Shown here: one piece after another, positions 1 through 8,259 of the stretch
Layout: each line of letters opens with the position of its first letter
Position numbering within the stretch: position 1 is the first letter of the stretch
From: DASWHX01 sp036397995
GTDB lineage: Bacteria > Bacteroidota > Bacteroidia > Cytophagales > Cyclobacteriaceae
Length of the DNA: 12,764 nt
Direction of reading: 5' to 3'
Assembly: GCA_036397995.1 (NCBI GenBank)
Contig: DASWHX010000066.1
Coordinates: 1-12,764, forward strand
Notes under the pieces: generated by a model
The model's database searches: none
Told to the model about the DNA's origin: nothing
What the model saw: the letters and a program-made list of their open reading frames with translations, nothing else
Program-made: the position numbers and the translations under genes

Positions 1-528
1 GAATACTTGGTGACTTTGTGCCTTCGTGGTTAATTAAATCCGTGCCACAAGGGCACTAAGACACTACTTTTTTGCTTTCAACTTACTTCAGAATACTTTG
101 GTGACTTTGTGCCTTCGTGGTTAATTAAATCCGTGCCACAAGGGCACTAAGACACTTAGTTTTTTGCTTTCAACTTACTTCTGGAATACTTTGGTGACTT
201 TGTGTTTCTTCGTGGCTAAATGAATCTTTGACACAAGGGACACCAGGACACTAATTTCTGCTTTCAACTTACTCCTCGAATATTTGGTGACTTTGTGCCT
301 TCGTGGTTAATTAAATCCGTGCCACAAGGGCACTAAGACACTAGTTTTTTGCTTTCAACTTACTTCTGGAATACTTTGGTGACTTTGTGTTTCTTCGTGA
401 CTAAATGAATCTTTGCCACAAGGGACACCAGGACACTAATTTCTGCTTTCAACTTACTCCTCGAATATTTGGCGACTTTGTGCCTTCGTGGTTAATTAAA
501 TCCTTGCCACAAGGGCACGAAGACACTA
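1..528. repeat. Tandem array of ~90-94 bp hairpin-forming repeat units
   Basis: Six head-to-tail units start at 1, 91, 184, 278, 369 and 463. The last is partial and breaks off near 528, about 9 bp beyond the stop codon of the leftward protease gene. Each begins GAATA(C/T)TT and full units end near CTTTCAACTTACT. Two variants occur in the order A-A-B-A-B-A: A has GTGCCTTCGTGGTTAATTAA and B has GTGTTTCTTCGTG. Units 3 and 5 (both B) differ at only 2 of 94 positions, and units 4 and 6 at 3 of about 66, so an A/B dimer appears to have duplicated recently. Within unit 1, positions 8-30 pair with 44-66 (17 Watson-Crick, 3 wobble, 3 mismatches) around a 13-nt loop. Unit lengths are mostly not multiples of three and no ORF runs through, so the array is non-coding. 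It is not a CRISPR array because there are no unique spacers. Similar CAC-AAG-rich dispersed repeats are, from memory only, common in environmental bacterial genomes. Confidence 0.93.
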
Positions 529-537
529 TAATCTTGC

Positions 538-1785
538 TCATTCTTGCGATTTGATGGCCTCCAGCCTTTTCAACAAAGGCGGATGACTATAATGGAAAAA
601 TACATAGGCCGGGTGCGGCTCCAGGTTTGACAAATTATCAGCGCTCAGTTTCTTCAACGCGGTTTTCAGAAATTCGCCCTCGAAGGTGGTAGCCGCGTAG
701 TTATCTGCTTCAAACTCATTTTTCCTGCTCAGCATGTTCATAAATATCCCCGTAATTCCACTAATAGGTGAAAACAAAATGGCGAAGGCAATCAGATTCA
801 GGTGAATGGCAAGTTGGTTTCCACCTAATGCAATGCTCAGGTTTGCATTGAAAATTAGATACGACATGATAAACAATGTAATTCCAACCTGAATTGTTGA
901 AGTGAGATATCCCCAGGTGATATGTTTCTTTTTATAATGACCTACCTCATGCGCAAAGACCGCGACCAATTCATGAACTGAGTGATTTTCGATCAGCGTA
1001 TCGAAAAGAACAACTTTCTTCTTCCTTCCAAATCCAGAAAAAAATGCATTGGCTTTTTTTGATCGTTTTGATCCGTCCATAACAAAAATATTCTTCAAAG
1101 GAAATCCGACCTTATTACTATAATCCTGGATTGCCTGGCGAAGTTCTCCTTCTTCAAGAGGCATAAGTTTATTGAATAATGGCAGTATCAGCGTGGTATA
1201 AAAGAAATTCATGAAAAGGGTAAATAAAGAAACTGCTGCCCAGAAATAAATCCAGAAGTCAGGGCCAAAGGTTTGAATAAGGTAAATTAACAGAGCGAGC
1301 AATGGACCTCCAAGCAATATTCCCAGCAGGTATCCTTTCAGCTTATCTTTGATGAATAGTGATGGAGTAACTTTGTTAAAACCAAATTTCTCTTCAATCA
1401 CAAATGTGCCATATAGCTGAAACGGTGTCCCAAGAATATCTGAGACGATAAATATCAAACCAAAAAATGCAAGCGATAATAGCAAAGGATTTTCAATGTA
1501 ATTCCGCAAGTGTCCATCCAACCAGCCAAAGATGCCTATAGCAATTACTGTAAAACTTAAAATAAAAGAAAAAAATGATGACCAGAATGAGAATCTGGTA
1601 TTGACCTTCAAATATTCCTGAGACTTCTCATACTTCTCCTGATCATAGTAGTCTTTCATTGGTTCAGGAACCTTTTTCTTCTGCACTTTGATATTCAAAA
1701 AATCCAGGATCTTGCCAAAGACAAAGCTAATGGTGATTATTATAAGTATTAATAAGAGAAGGGTTTGGGGACTAAAATCGGTCAT
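538..1785 (-). CDS. M48 family (Ste24/CAAX protease 1-type) membrane metallopeptidase
   Basis: This 415-residue integral membrane zinc protease matches the Ste24/HtpX-like M48 family. The zinc-binding HEVGH motif is at residues 279-283, and the third ligand is probably E357 in EFEAD (357-361), the usual ExxxD arrangement. Hydrophobic segments lie near residues 7-24, 67-88, 101-120, 151-171, 177-202, 295-315 and 328-352. The N-terminal half therefore resembles the M48 N-terminal membrane domain and the catalytic site faces the cytoplasm. Length is typical of Ste24 (about 410-430). Eukaryotic Ste24 trims prenylated proteins. Bacteria lack CAAX processing, so the substrate is unknown; membrane-protein quality control is an inference. 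The gene lies 20 bp downstream of the PorP-like gene on the same strand, so readthrough is possible, but it also has its own promoter candidate. The ATG at 1785 is the natural start. The hairpin repeat array begins right after its stop codon. Confidence 0.93.
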   Translation of the reverse strand: MTDFSPQTLLLLILIIITISFVFGKILDFLNIKVQKKKVPEPMKDYYDQEKYEKSQEYLKVNTRFSFWSSFFSFILSFTVIAIGIFGWLDGHLRNYIENPLLLSLAFFGLIFIVSDILGTPFQLYGTFVIEEKFGFNKVTPSLFIKDKLKGYLLGILLGGPLLALLIYLIQTFGPDFWIYFWAAVSLFTLFMNFFYTTLILPLFNKLMPLEEGELRQAIQDYSNKVGFPLKNIFVMDGSKRSKKANAFFSGFGRKKKVVLFDTLIENHSVHELVAVFAHEVGHYKKKHITWGYLTSTIQVGITLFIMSYLIFNANLSIALGGNQLAIHLNLIAFAILFSPISGITGIFMNMLSRKNEFEADNYAATTFEGEFLKTALKKLSADNLSNLEPHPAYVFFHYSHPPLLKRLEAIKSQE

Positions 1786-1797
1786 CCCGCAAAGTTA
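1783..1797 (-). promoter_or_regulatory. Candidate Bacteroidota -7 promoter box with near-leaderless start
   Basis: Reading leftward, TAACTTTG (1797-1790) matches the Bacteroidota -7 consensus TAnnTTTG exactly and is followed by CGGG and then the protease ATG. A TTG lies 18 bp upstream, inside the end of the PorP-like gene, close to the usual 19-20 bp spacing of the -33 element. If used, transcription would begin at or within a few bases of the start codon, giving a leaderless or nearly leaderless mRNA. This is a motif match only. Confidence 0.5.
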
Positions 1798-1805
1798 AGG
1801 CAAAA

Positions 1806-2879
1806 CTAGCGACGACAAGGTATCTGCCTAACATTCTTAGGCGGCTTGCGTGGATCTCCTGTGAAGAAAGAATAACTGATTGCTATCTCATGGGCTCCAC
1901 CCGCGCTGGCTCCCAACTGACTAATGGTAAAATCATAACTATAGCCAATATACAAGGCATCCTTTGGTGCTTTTTTTTCAAAACCTACCATGAATACCAA
2001 TGCTTCATTATTGGTGAAGCCATCAAATTGCTTATAAGGAACACCGCGATACCATAACCCAAAAAGTACCGGTTCATAAGTAAAGTACAAACCAATATCA
2101 AGTTGAGAGAATATGCCCTGTTTTCTGTATTGAATAGTTGGAGCCAAACTTCTCTCCTGCGGAGTAGCATAAATACCCTGGCCCATTACACCCGGTTTAA
2201 AAAAGAATTTATAGCCGGCGTGAACAGAATACTTAACCGGTAACTTGCTGCTTTCCCCAATCAATGATTGATTAGGTCGGTTCATATGAAAGGCTGATAC
2301 TCCAAGCCAGATATTTTCCGAATAAAGTAATCCTCCGAATCCCAGGTCCAAAAAACTTTTCCGGGCACCGGTATTAAATGTTTCCGCGGTGGGCACACTG
2401 ATAAAACCATTTTGATCATATTGATCTCCGAAGGTGAGTTTTCCAAAATTAACGTCACGAAACACATAAGCAACATGAACTCCGGCTCTCACTGTGAAAA
2501 TTTTAGAGATTGGCAATTGGTAAGAATACTGCAAACCAATACTGTTGGAGCGAAGTCCGGCCAGACCTTCCCTGTCTCCTGTAATTATTATTCCGATTCC
2601 ACTATTTTGATCATCCAAATAATGATCAGCGTAGGCAGACAAAGTCACAAAATTCGCATCGATGGCAGGCCATTGAGTTCTGAAGTTGGCTCCAACTCTT
2701 GTCCAATTTGTTGAACCTACGAAGGCAGGGTTGAGGTATAAGGGTGCGGAATAGAATTGTGAAAATTGAGGATCCTGAGCTTTAACAGGCTTTGACGAAA
2801 ACAAGATTACCGACATCACTCCAATTAGAGTAATAATCGAATTAATGGAAGCAAATCGGCTAAATTTTTGCTTATGCAT
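1806..2879 (-). CDS. PorP/SprF family type IX secretion system membrane protein
   Basis: This 357-residue outer-membrane protein carries the family hallmark just after the signal peptide: QDPQFSQFYSAPLYLNPAF. The signal peptide runs from residue 1 to about 34, with probable cleavage at VKA|QDP. The remainder alternates short aromatic-rich strands, as expected of a beta-barrel, and the length fits the family (about 290-350). Family knowledge: SprF of Flavobacterium johnsoniae is needed for secretion of the adhesin SprB, and PorP of Porphyromonas gingivalis belongs to the T9SS. A TTG codon lies immediately before the ATG (2882), but I chose the ATG at 2879 because it gives a normal signal peptide. 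The gene is divergent from the large CHU_C protein gene at 3052, its likely client. The C-terminal tail is basic (KPPKNVRQIPCRR). Assignment to the family is secure; which paralogue it represents cannot be told, so no symbol is given. Confidence 0.94.
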   Translation of the reverse strand: MHKQKFSRFASINSIITLIGVMSVILFSSKPVKAQDPQFSQFYSAPLYLNPAFVGSTNWTRVGANFRTQWPAIDANFVTLSAYADHYLDDQNSGIGIIITGDREGLAGLRSNSIGLQYSYQLPISKIFTVRAGVHVAYVFRDVNFGKLTFGDQYDQNGFISVPTAETFNTGARKSFLDLGFGGLLYSENIWLGVSAFHMNRPNQSLIGESSKLPVKYSVHAGYKFFFKPGVMGQGIYATPQERSLAPTIQYRKQGIFSQLDIGLYFTYEPVLFGLWYRGVPYKQFDGFTNNEALVFMVGFEKKAPKDALYIGYSYDFTISQLGASAGGAHEIAISYSFFTGDPRKPPKNVRQIPCRR

Positions 2880-3051
2880 CAAATTAACGGTTCAATTTTA
2901 GCGTTATCATCCTGTAAAATGGCCTAAAATTATAAATCTTAAATATAAACGAAGAATTATTCTTTATTGTATTATTTTAGAAATCACTTTTTGCAAACCC
3001 TTTTGAATGAATTGCTGAGCTATTAATAAAAGCAACTGAAAACCAGAAAAA
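2880..3051. promoter_or_regulatory. Divergent intergenic region between porP/sprF-like gene and CHU_C gene
   Basis: This AT-rich stretch of about 170 bp must hold the promoters for both divergent genes. An 8-bp perfect inverted repeat, AATTTTAG (2894-2901) and CTAAAATT (2924-2931), lies in the leftward leader; ATTTTAG recurs at 2974-2980. A short palindrome, AAGAAT-T-ATTCTT, sits at 2952-2964. No exact TAnnTTTG box was found. TTAATTTG, read leftward and directly abutting the leftward ATG, is only a 7/8 match. No Shine-Dalgarno sequence precedes the ATG at 3052. The regulatory role of the repeats is unproven in such AT-rich DNA. Confidence 0.5.
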
Positions 3052-6000
3052 ATGCCAGAAAGGATAGTTAAAAGTGTTGTATTAATTTGCCTTGTATTCA
3101 TTTGCTGCAGTGCTGTTGGTCAAGCCCGGAGTTATTCCGATCTCAACTGGGCTTTTGGAAATTCCAATCAATGGATCTCGTTCAATAAATCAAATTCAAA
3201 CCCGGTTTTATTATCGGGTAAAGGTTCCCAAGGAGTTGGAGGTGCGGCTACAGCAAGCCACCCGGTAACTGGAGATCTTCTCTTTTATACCGATGGGGTT
3301 ACCGTATTTGATGCATCACACCAGGTAATGACAGGAGGGCTTGGATTAGCAGGCAACAGCTCTGCAAATCAACCAGTTGCCATTTGTGCAGTACCGGGTC
3401 TGCCAAACCAATATTATGTTTTCAGCAACTCAGCAGATTATATAACCCCAGGCACTATCTTCTACACCGTAGTTGATATGAACCAATTTGGAAATGCTGT
3501 ATTTCCAATGCCTGCATTGGGAGAAGTAAATGCTTCCATAAAAGCGAAAGCAACCAGTCTCAACAATACCGCTGAAGCTATGATTATTGTGAGCAAGTCT
3601 GACCTTTCCGGATTTTGGCTTATCTCAAAACGCAGTGGCAATAATGATGCGTATGATGTACTTGATATTAGCAACGGTTTGGAAAACATTACGGGAGCAG
3701 GTTCCTTCAACCTGGGTGACCCTACTATTGGTGGAAATATTTCTTATAATGAAGCAACAGGAAGAGTTGCGGTTTCATCCCAAATTGAAAATAGAAATAT
3801 CCAGATTTTGCAATTTGACAATGCAACTGGCATTCTTGCTTTTGATTCTGAGGTCTTAAATACAGGATACAATAATTTATCTGGTGAAGCCATCTATGAT
3901 ACAGAATGGTCCGGCAATGGTAATTACTTATATATTTCCATTCATGGCGGAGGCGGATTTAATGGTGACTTGCTTCAGTATAATTACAATAATCCGCTCA
4001 ATTCACTAACCAGCATATTGCCGTCGGTCATAACCAACAGTTACGGATTGAAGATGGCTCCGGATGGAAACATTTATCATTTATTTCAAAGTGGCGCGGA
4101 AGTAAGGTTGGCCAGGATAAACGAACCGGATAGCATTGCTGCCCAAACTAATTACGAATTAAATCCGCTGGGAAGTATCAACTTCAATGGATTGCAATTT
4201 CCAGAGTTCCTTCCGGAATACGATTTGATGATTACGGCGGATTTTACTTTCGAAGGATTATGCGCTAATGTGCCCACCCACTTTTTTCCTGAGGTAACTC
4301 CGGTGGCGGATTCTATTCTGTGGGATTTTGGTGACGGCACTGGAGCCAATGATTACAGTCCTATTCATACATTTGATGGACAGGCCACTCCATATACCGT
4401 TGGCATGACCGCTTTTGTGTCAGGACAATCTATGAATATAACCAAGCAGGTAAACATTCTTGCATTTGATGTACAAATTACCCTCGTAGCCGACACAGTC
4501 GCCTGTAAAGAAGAGTTCCCTCCGCCGAGAGGTTCATCCACACCTACTCAATTTTCTGTAACTGCCAGTTTTCCCAATGCTCAGCCTACTTCAATTGTTT
4601 GGTCCAATGGAGATACCGGAGCAACCTTAACTCCCGATAGTGCAGGGTTTTATTACGTAGTTGCTACCCTCGGAACATGCTCCATATCTGCAAGTGTTAA
4701 TGTGCAGGAGTATGGACTTATGACAAATACGGCAGCGATCTGGTATTTTGGACAAGAAGCTGGAATTGATTTTAATGACATACCACCTACCGCGTTATCG
4801 GACGGGGTTATGACCGCCAGTGAAGGATGTACTGCAGTTAGTGATCAAAATGGACAAATACTTTTCTATACAGATGGATCTTCAGTGTTTGATCAGGATC
4901 ATAATGAAATTGCAACAAACATAGGAGGTGATCCGGATGCGACTCAAAGCGTAATGGCGGTACCCTTCCCCAGCGATCAAACACTTTATTACATATTCAC
5001 TGCCGAAGCTGTTTACGGCACCAATACTTTCAGAGTAAAATATTCCATTTTTGATTTGAAATTGAATAATGGAACGGGCGATATCATCAAAGATAATGTT
5101 GTGCTTTTTGAGAAAAGTACAGAGCGGCTTACCTCAAACGGAGGTTGGCTCATCCTTCATGAATTCGGTAATAATACCTTCAGGGCTTATCCAATTTTAG
5201 CTTCCGGAATTGGTACTCCGGTGCTTTCAAGCATTGGCTCCGTTCATAGTGCATCTATTGAGCGCAACGGACATGGATATATGAAATTATCGCAAGACAA
5301 CTCCAAACTTGCAATAGCATTATCCAACAATGACAACAGCAATTTTGTTGAGATGTTCAATTTTGATCCTTCGACCGGTGAGTTATCCAATTATACTCAA
5401 CTGGATTTGGGAGCACAAGGAGCTATTGGCCAGGTGTACGGAATTGAATTTTCTCCAGGTGGAAATAAAATATTTGCTACGGTAAAAAATTCTGGCAGTT
5501 CCCTGATCTATGAATACCGGGCAGATACATTGATGCTCGCATCGTTTATTGGAACCCTTCCAGCCACACCATTTGCCGGAGAATTCGGTTCTATTCAATA
5601 TGCACCTGACGGACAACTTTATGTTGCCATTAACGGAAGTCAAAACCTGGGTGTCATCTCAGTTCAAGAAGATGTAACGCAACTTTCCACATTTAATGCC
5701 ATCGGGTTTACGTTAGCTGCAGGTAAACAAAGTCTGTTGGGACTGCCTAACTTTGTACAAAATTTCGCAACGCAAACCGGAGTACCAGGAATGTCCTTGC
5801 CATCTTTAGCGTGTGTAAACAACCCGGTAGATTTAGTAGGCAATGCTTCTTCTATTATTGATGAATTTGAATGGACTATTCTAAGTCCCTCCGGCGGGCC
5901 GGTTTTCAGTTCTCAAAACCAAACTGATACATTTACTCCAACTGTTGCCGGAACTTATACCGTTAACCTGCGTGTTTTCAATCGTTGTGGCCTGGACCAA

Positions 6001-8241
6001 TCATTTTCTCAACCTTTGGATGTAATTGACAATCCCCCGCCTCCTGATTTGCTGAGCCTGGAAATAATTTGTGATGACAATGGCGTAACTCTTCAGGCAT
6101 TAATAGTTGATGATCCTGCCCTTACCTATGCATGGTCCACCGGGGAAACCTCAAAAGATATTACTGTTCTGCAACAAGGTAATTTTACGGTAACAATCAC
6201 AAATCCACAGGGATGCACAAGTTCGGCCACAGTACTTGTTCTTGATGCCAGACCGCAGGTAGAACTTGGACCCGCACTGACCGTTTGTCAGGGAGATTTT
6301 GTTACTCCGCTAAATGCTGGCGTTACCGGTGCAACTTATGCCTGGACCCTCAATGGCGGCAGTCCTTCTTCCGCTCAGACAAGAGCTGTAGATACTTCCG
6401 TACCAGGAGTGTTTAAGTTTGTCTTGTTTGTTCAGGATCCAGCCCCTTTCAGCTGTTCTACAACGGATTCCGTAACCGTAACTGTTCTTCCTGACCCGGT
6501 GGTGAATGTTACGGTAACACCTTCCCCCGGCTGTAATATGAACCAGGGACAAATTGATATTAATATAACTTCAACAGGTTTTTATTCCTATACAGTTTCA
6601 GGGCCTACTCCTTCATTTGCCAGCAATTTCAATGGGCCAACCAACTTTAACCTTACCAACCTTGCAGTTGGCTTTTACAACATCGTGGTTACGGACGAAA
6701 TCAGTGGCTGCAGTTATATTGAAGTAACTAGCATTGTGGATGCTGCCACGCCATTTGCAATTCAATCGGCAACCTCCGGTGTGGGATGTGGAATGGTACC
6801 GGTAACAGTTAACTTATCCGGAACACCGGCCTTCCCGGTAACTTATTCATTAACAAATCAGGCAACAGGAGTTATAACCAACGGCAATGGGAATACTGAT
6901 CCCTTCACAACTTCAAATGTCGATCCAGGCAATTATACCCTATTGGTTACCGATGCAGGAATTTGTACACAGAGTTTCGGGCCATTTAACGTAACTGAAG
7001 GTCCAAAGGTCACTGCGGAACTTGTCCTGGATAATTGTACTAATCCTGCCACGCTTACGGTTATTACGAACTCCTCGAATCCGGTGTATAGCTGGACCGG
7101 ACCCATTTTAACTCCAAGTCCCACATCAAATAAAGCCACTGTAGAAATTCCTAACCTTACTGCAACTTATTCGGTAACGGTTGCAGATTTAGGACCACTT
7201 TGCGACAGCACCGTGACCATTACAGTTACACCGATACCTTTCCAAAGTGCCTCAATAACTTCCGGGGGTACATCCTGTGATGGACAGCAAACCCTAACCG
7301 CCAACGTGACTCCACCTGGCAATTATTCATTCCTTTGGATTCGGGATGGAAATAATCTGGGTGGGCAGGTTGGGCAATTTATGATTGCTACAGTTTCGGG
7401 AGAGTATACGGTTAGAGTCAGGAATCAGCAATCAGGCTGTGATTTGGTTACTAACCCTTTGACCGTGGAAATTTTTGAGCCAATAACAGTCTCCATTAAT
7501 TCCGGACCTCTGTGCGACAACGGTGAACCGTTTACCTTGAAGGCAGATGCAATTACAACTGCCGATACTGTTATATATGAATGGTCAAGAAATGGAAGTG
7601 TTATTGCGGGGCAAGTTGCAGATTCTCTGCAATCAACAACAAATGGAATTTATGAAGTGACAGCAACCACCGAAGATGGCTGTTCAGTTTCTTCATCCTA
7701 CACGGTTACCCTGTCACCGGTAAATGTTATTACTCTACCGGAGGCTTCTACTATATGCCCGCTGGATTCCGATCCATTATTGAATTCAGTAGAACTTGAT
7801 GCTGGCACAGGCTTCACTCAATACATGTGGTTTGATAATAATGGGAATATAGTTTCAAACAACCAGGTTTACACAGCATCCATTGAGGGTAAATATACGG
7901 TAATAGGCACCAATCAGTTTGGGTGTACTACTGAAGCATCAAGTGTTGTGATCGAAGATTGCGTTCCCCGCGTATTCGGACCCAATGCATTCAGACCTAA
8001 GGGCACAAATGATGAATTCTTCTTATTCACCAAGTATATTATTGATTTTGAGATATTTATATACAACAGATGGGGTGGCTTGGTTTATCATTCCAACCAG
8101 GAGGATTTTAGATGGGATGGAATATTCGAAGGGAGATTGTTACCCGCCGGGACTTATGCTTATAAAGTACGATTCAAAAGTGAATTTAATCCACTGCGGG
8201 GAATGATGGAAAAGCATGGCGGAGTTACATTATTGCGTTAA
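3052..8241 (+). CDS. Giant modular secreted protein with two beta-propeller-like blocks, PKD/Ig repeats and T9SS type B (CHU_C) C-terminal domain
   Basis: The product has 1729 residues. A Sec signal peptide covers about residues 1-24 (hydrophobic core VVLICLVFICC, cut near AVGQA). The first propeller-like block is 33-390, starting WAFGNSN with LLFYTDG at 76-82. A PKD domain with WDFGDG at 424-429 spans about 393-474, and an Ig-like module about 475-555. A second propeller-like block is 564-903, starting WYFGQEAG with ILFYTDG at 603-609; a PKD-like module follows to about 995. Eight more cysteine-containing Ig/SprB-repeat-like modules of about 70-85 residues run to about 1638. The last 88 residues form the gliding-motility-associated C-terminal domain: FGPNAF at 1642-1647, YNRWG at 1671-1675, WDG at 1688-1690, PAGTYAYKV from 1698. 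Family knowledge says this domain directs export by the T9SS and that proteins carrying it often need a PorP/SprF-like partner, here encoded divergently. A role in adhesion, gliding or carbohydrate binding is inferred; I see no catalytic motif. The gene probably heads an operon with the next two genes. Confidence 0.95.
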   Translation: MPERIVKSVVLICLVFICCSAVGQARSYSDLNWAFGNSNQWISFNKSNSNPVLLSGKGSQGVGGAATASHPVTGDLLFYTDGVTVFDASHQVMTGGLGLAGNSSANQPVAICAVPGLPNQYYVFSNSADYITPGTIFYTVVDMNQFGNAVFPMPALGEVNASIKAKATSLNNTAEAMIIVSKSDLSGFWLISKRSGNNDAYDVLDISNGLENITGAGSFNLGDPTIGGNISYNEATGRVAVSSQIENRNIQILQFDNATGILAFDSEVLNTGYNNLSGEAIYDTEWSGNGNYLYISIHGGGGFNGDLLQYNYNNPLNSLTSILPSVITNSYGLKMAPDGNIYHLFQSGAEVRLARINEPDSIAAQTNYELNPLGSINFNGLQFPEFLPEYDLMITADFTFEGLCANVPTHFFPEVTPVADSILWDFGDGTGANDYSPIHTFDGQATPYTVGMTAFVSGQSMNITKQVNILAFDVQITLVADTVACKEEFPPPRGSSTPTQFSVTASFPNAQPTSIVWSNGDTGATLTPDSAGFYYVVATLGTCSISASVNVQEYGLMTNTAAIWYFGQEAGIDFNDIPPTALSDGVMTASEGCTAVSDQNGQILFYTDGSSVFDQDHNEIATNIGGDPDATQSVMAVPFPSDQTLYYIFTAEAVYGTNTFRVKYSIFDLKLNNGTGDIIKDNVVLFEKSTERLTSNGGWLILHEFGNNTFRAYPILASGIGTPVLSSIGSVHSASIERNGHGYMKLSQDNSKLAIALSNNDNSNFVEMFNFDPSTGELSNYTQLDLGAQGAIGQVYGIEFSPGGNKIFATVKNSGSSLIYEYRADTLMLASFIGTLPATPFAGEFGSIQYAPDGQLYVAINGSQNLGVISVQEDVTQLSTFNAIGFTLAAGKQSLLGLPNFVQNFATQTGVPGMSLPSLACVNNPVDLVGNASSIIDEFEWTILSPSGGPVFSSQNQTDTFTPTVAGTYTVNLRVFNRCGLDQSFSQPLDVIDNPPPPDLLSLEIICDDNGVTLQALIVDDPALTYAWSTGETSKDITVLQQGNFTVTITNPQGCTSSATVLVLDARPQVELGPALTVCQGDFVTPLNAGVTGATYAWTLNGGSPSSAQTRAVDTSVPGVFKFVLFVQDPAPFSCSTTDSVTVTVLPDPVVNVTVTPSPGCNMNQGQIDINITSTGFYSYTVSGPTPSFASNFNGPTNFNLTNLAVGFYNIVVTDEISGCSYIEVTSIVDAATPFAIQSATSGVGCGMVPVTVNLSGTPAFPVTYSLTNQATGVITNGNGNTDPFTTSNVDPGNYTLLVTDAGICTQSFGPFNVTEGPKVTAELVLDNCTNPATLTVITNSSNPVYSWTGPILTPSPTSNKATVEIPNLTATYSVTVADLGPLCDSTVTITVTPIPFQSASITSGGTSCDGQQTLTANVTPPGNYSFLWIRDGNNLGGQVGQFMIATVSGEYTVRVRNQQSGCDLVTNPLTVEIFEPITVSINSGPLCDNGEPFTLKADAITTADTVIYEWSRNGSVIAGQVADSLQSTTNGIYEVTATTEDGCSVSSSYTVTLSPVNVITLPEASTICPLDSDPLLNSVELDAGTGFTQYMWFDNNGNIVSNNQVYTASIEGKYTVIGTNQFGCTTEASSVVIEDCVPRVFGPNAFRPKGTNDEFFLFTKYIIDFEIFIYNRWGGLVYHSNQEDFRWDGIFEGRLLPAGTYAYKVRFKSEFNPLRGMMEKHGGVTLLR

Positions 8242-8259
8242 TAATCCGATATTTGTCTT

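Noticed and set aside
1..528. CRISPR array
   Set aside because: Units of about 90-94 bp repeat along their whole length with no unique spacers, and no cas genes are nearby.
2412..2714. Rightward 100-codon ORF
   Set aside because: It is antisense within the PorP/SprF-like gene and the protein resembles nothing; it is a shadow frame.
2952..2964. AAGAATTATTCTT as a terminator
   Set aside because: The arms are only 6 bp with a one-base centre, so it cannot form a real hairpin, and it lies between divergent genes where no transcript should end.
3100..3115. Lipoprotein signal at the Cys-Cys of the giant protein
   Set aside because: The residues before each cysteine (Phe-Ile, Ile-Cys) do not fit a lipobox, and a normal signal peptidase I site follows at about AVGQA.
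3052..8241. Enzymatic function (glycosidase or protease) in the giant protein
   Set aside because: Only propeller-like, PKD/Ig-like and sorting modules are visible and no catalytic motif could be identified.
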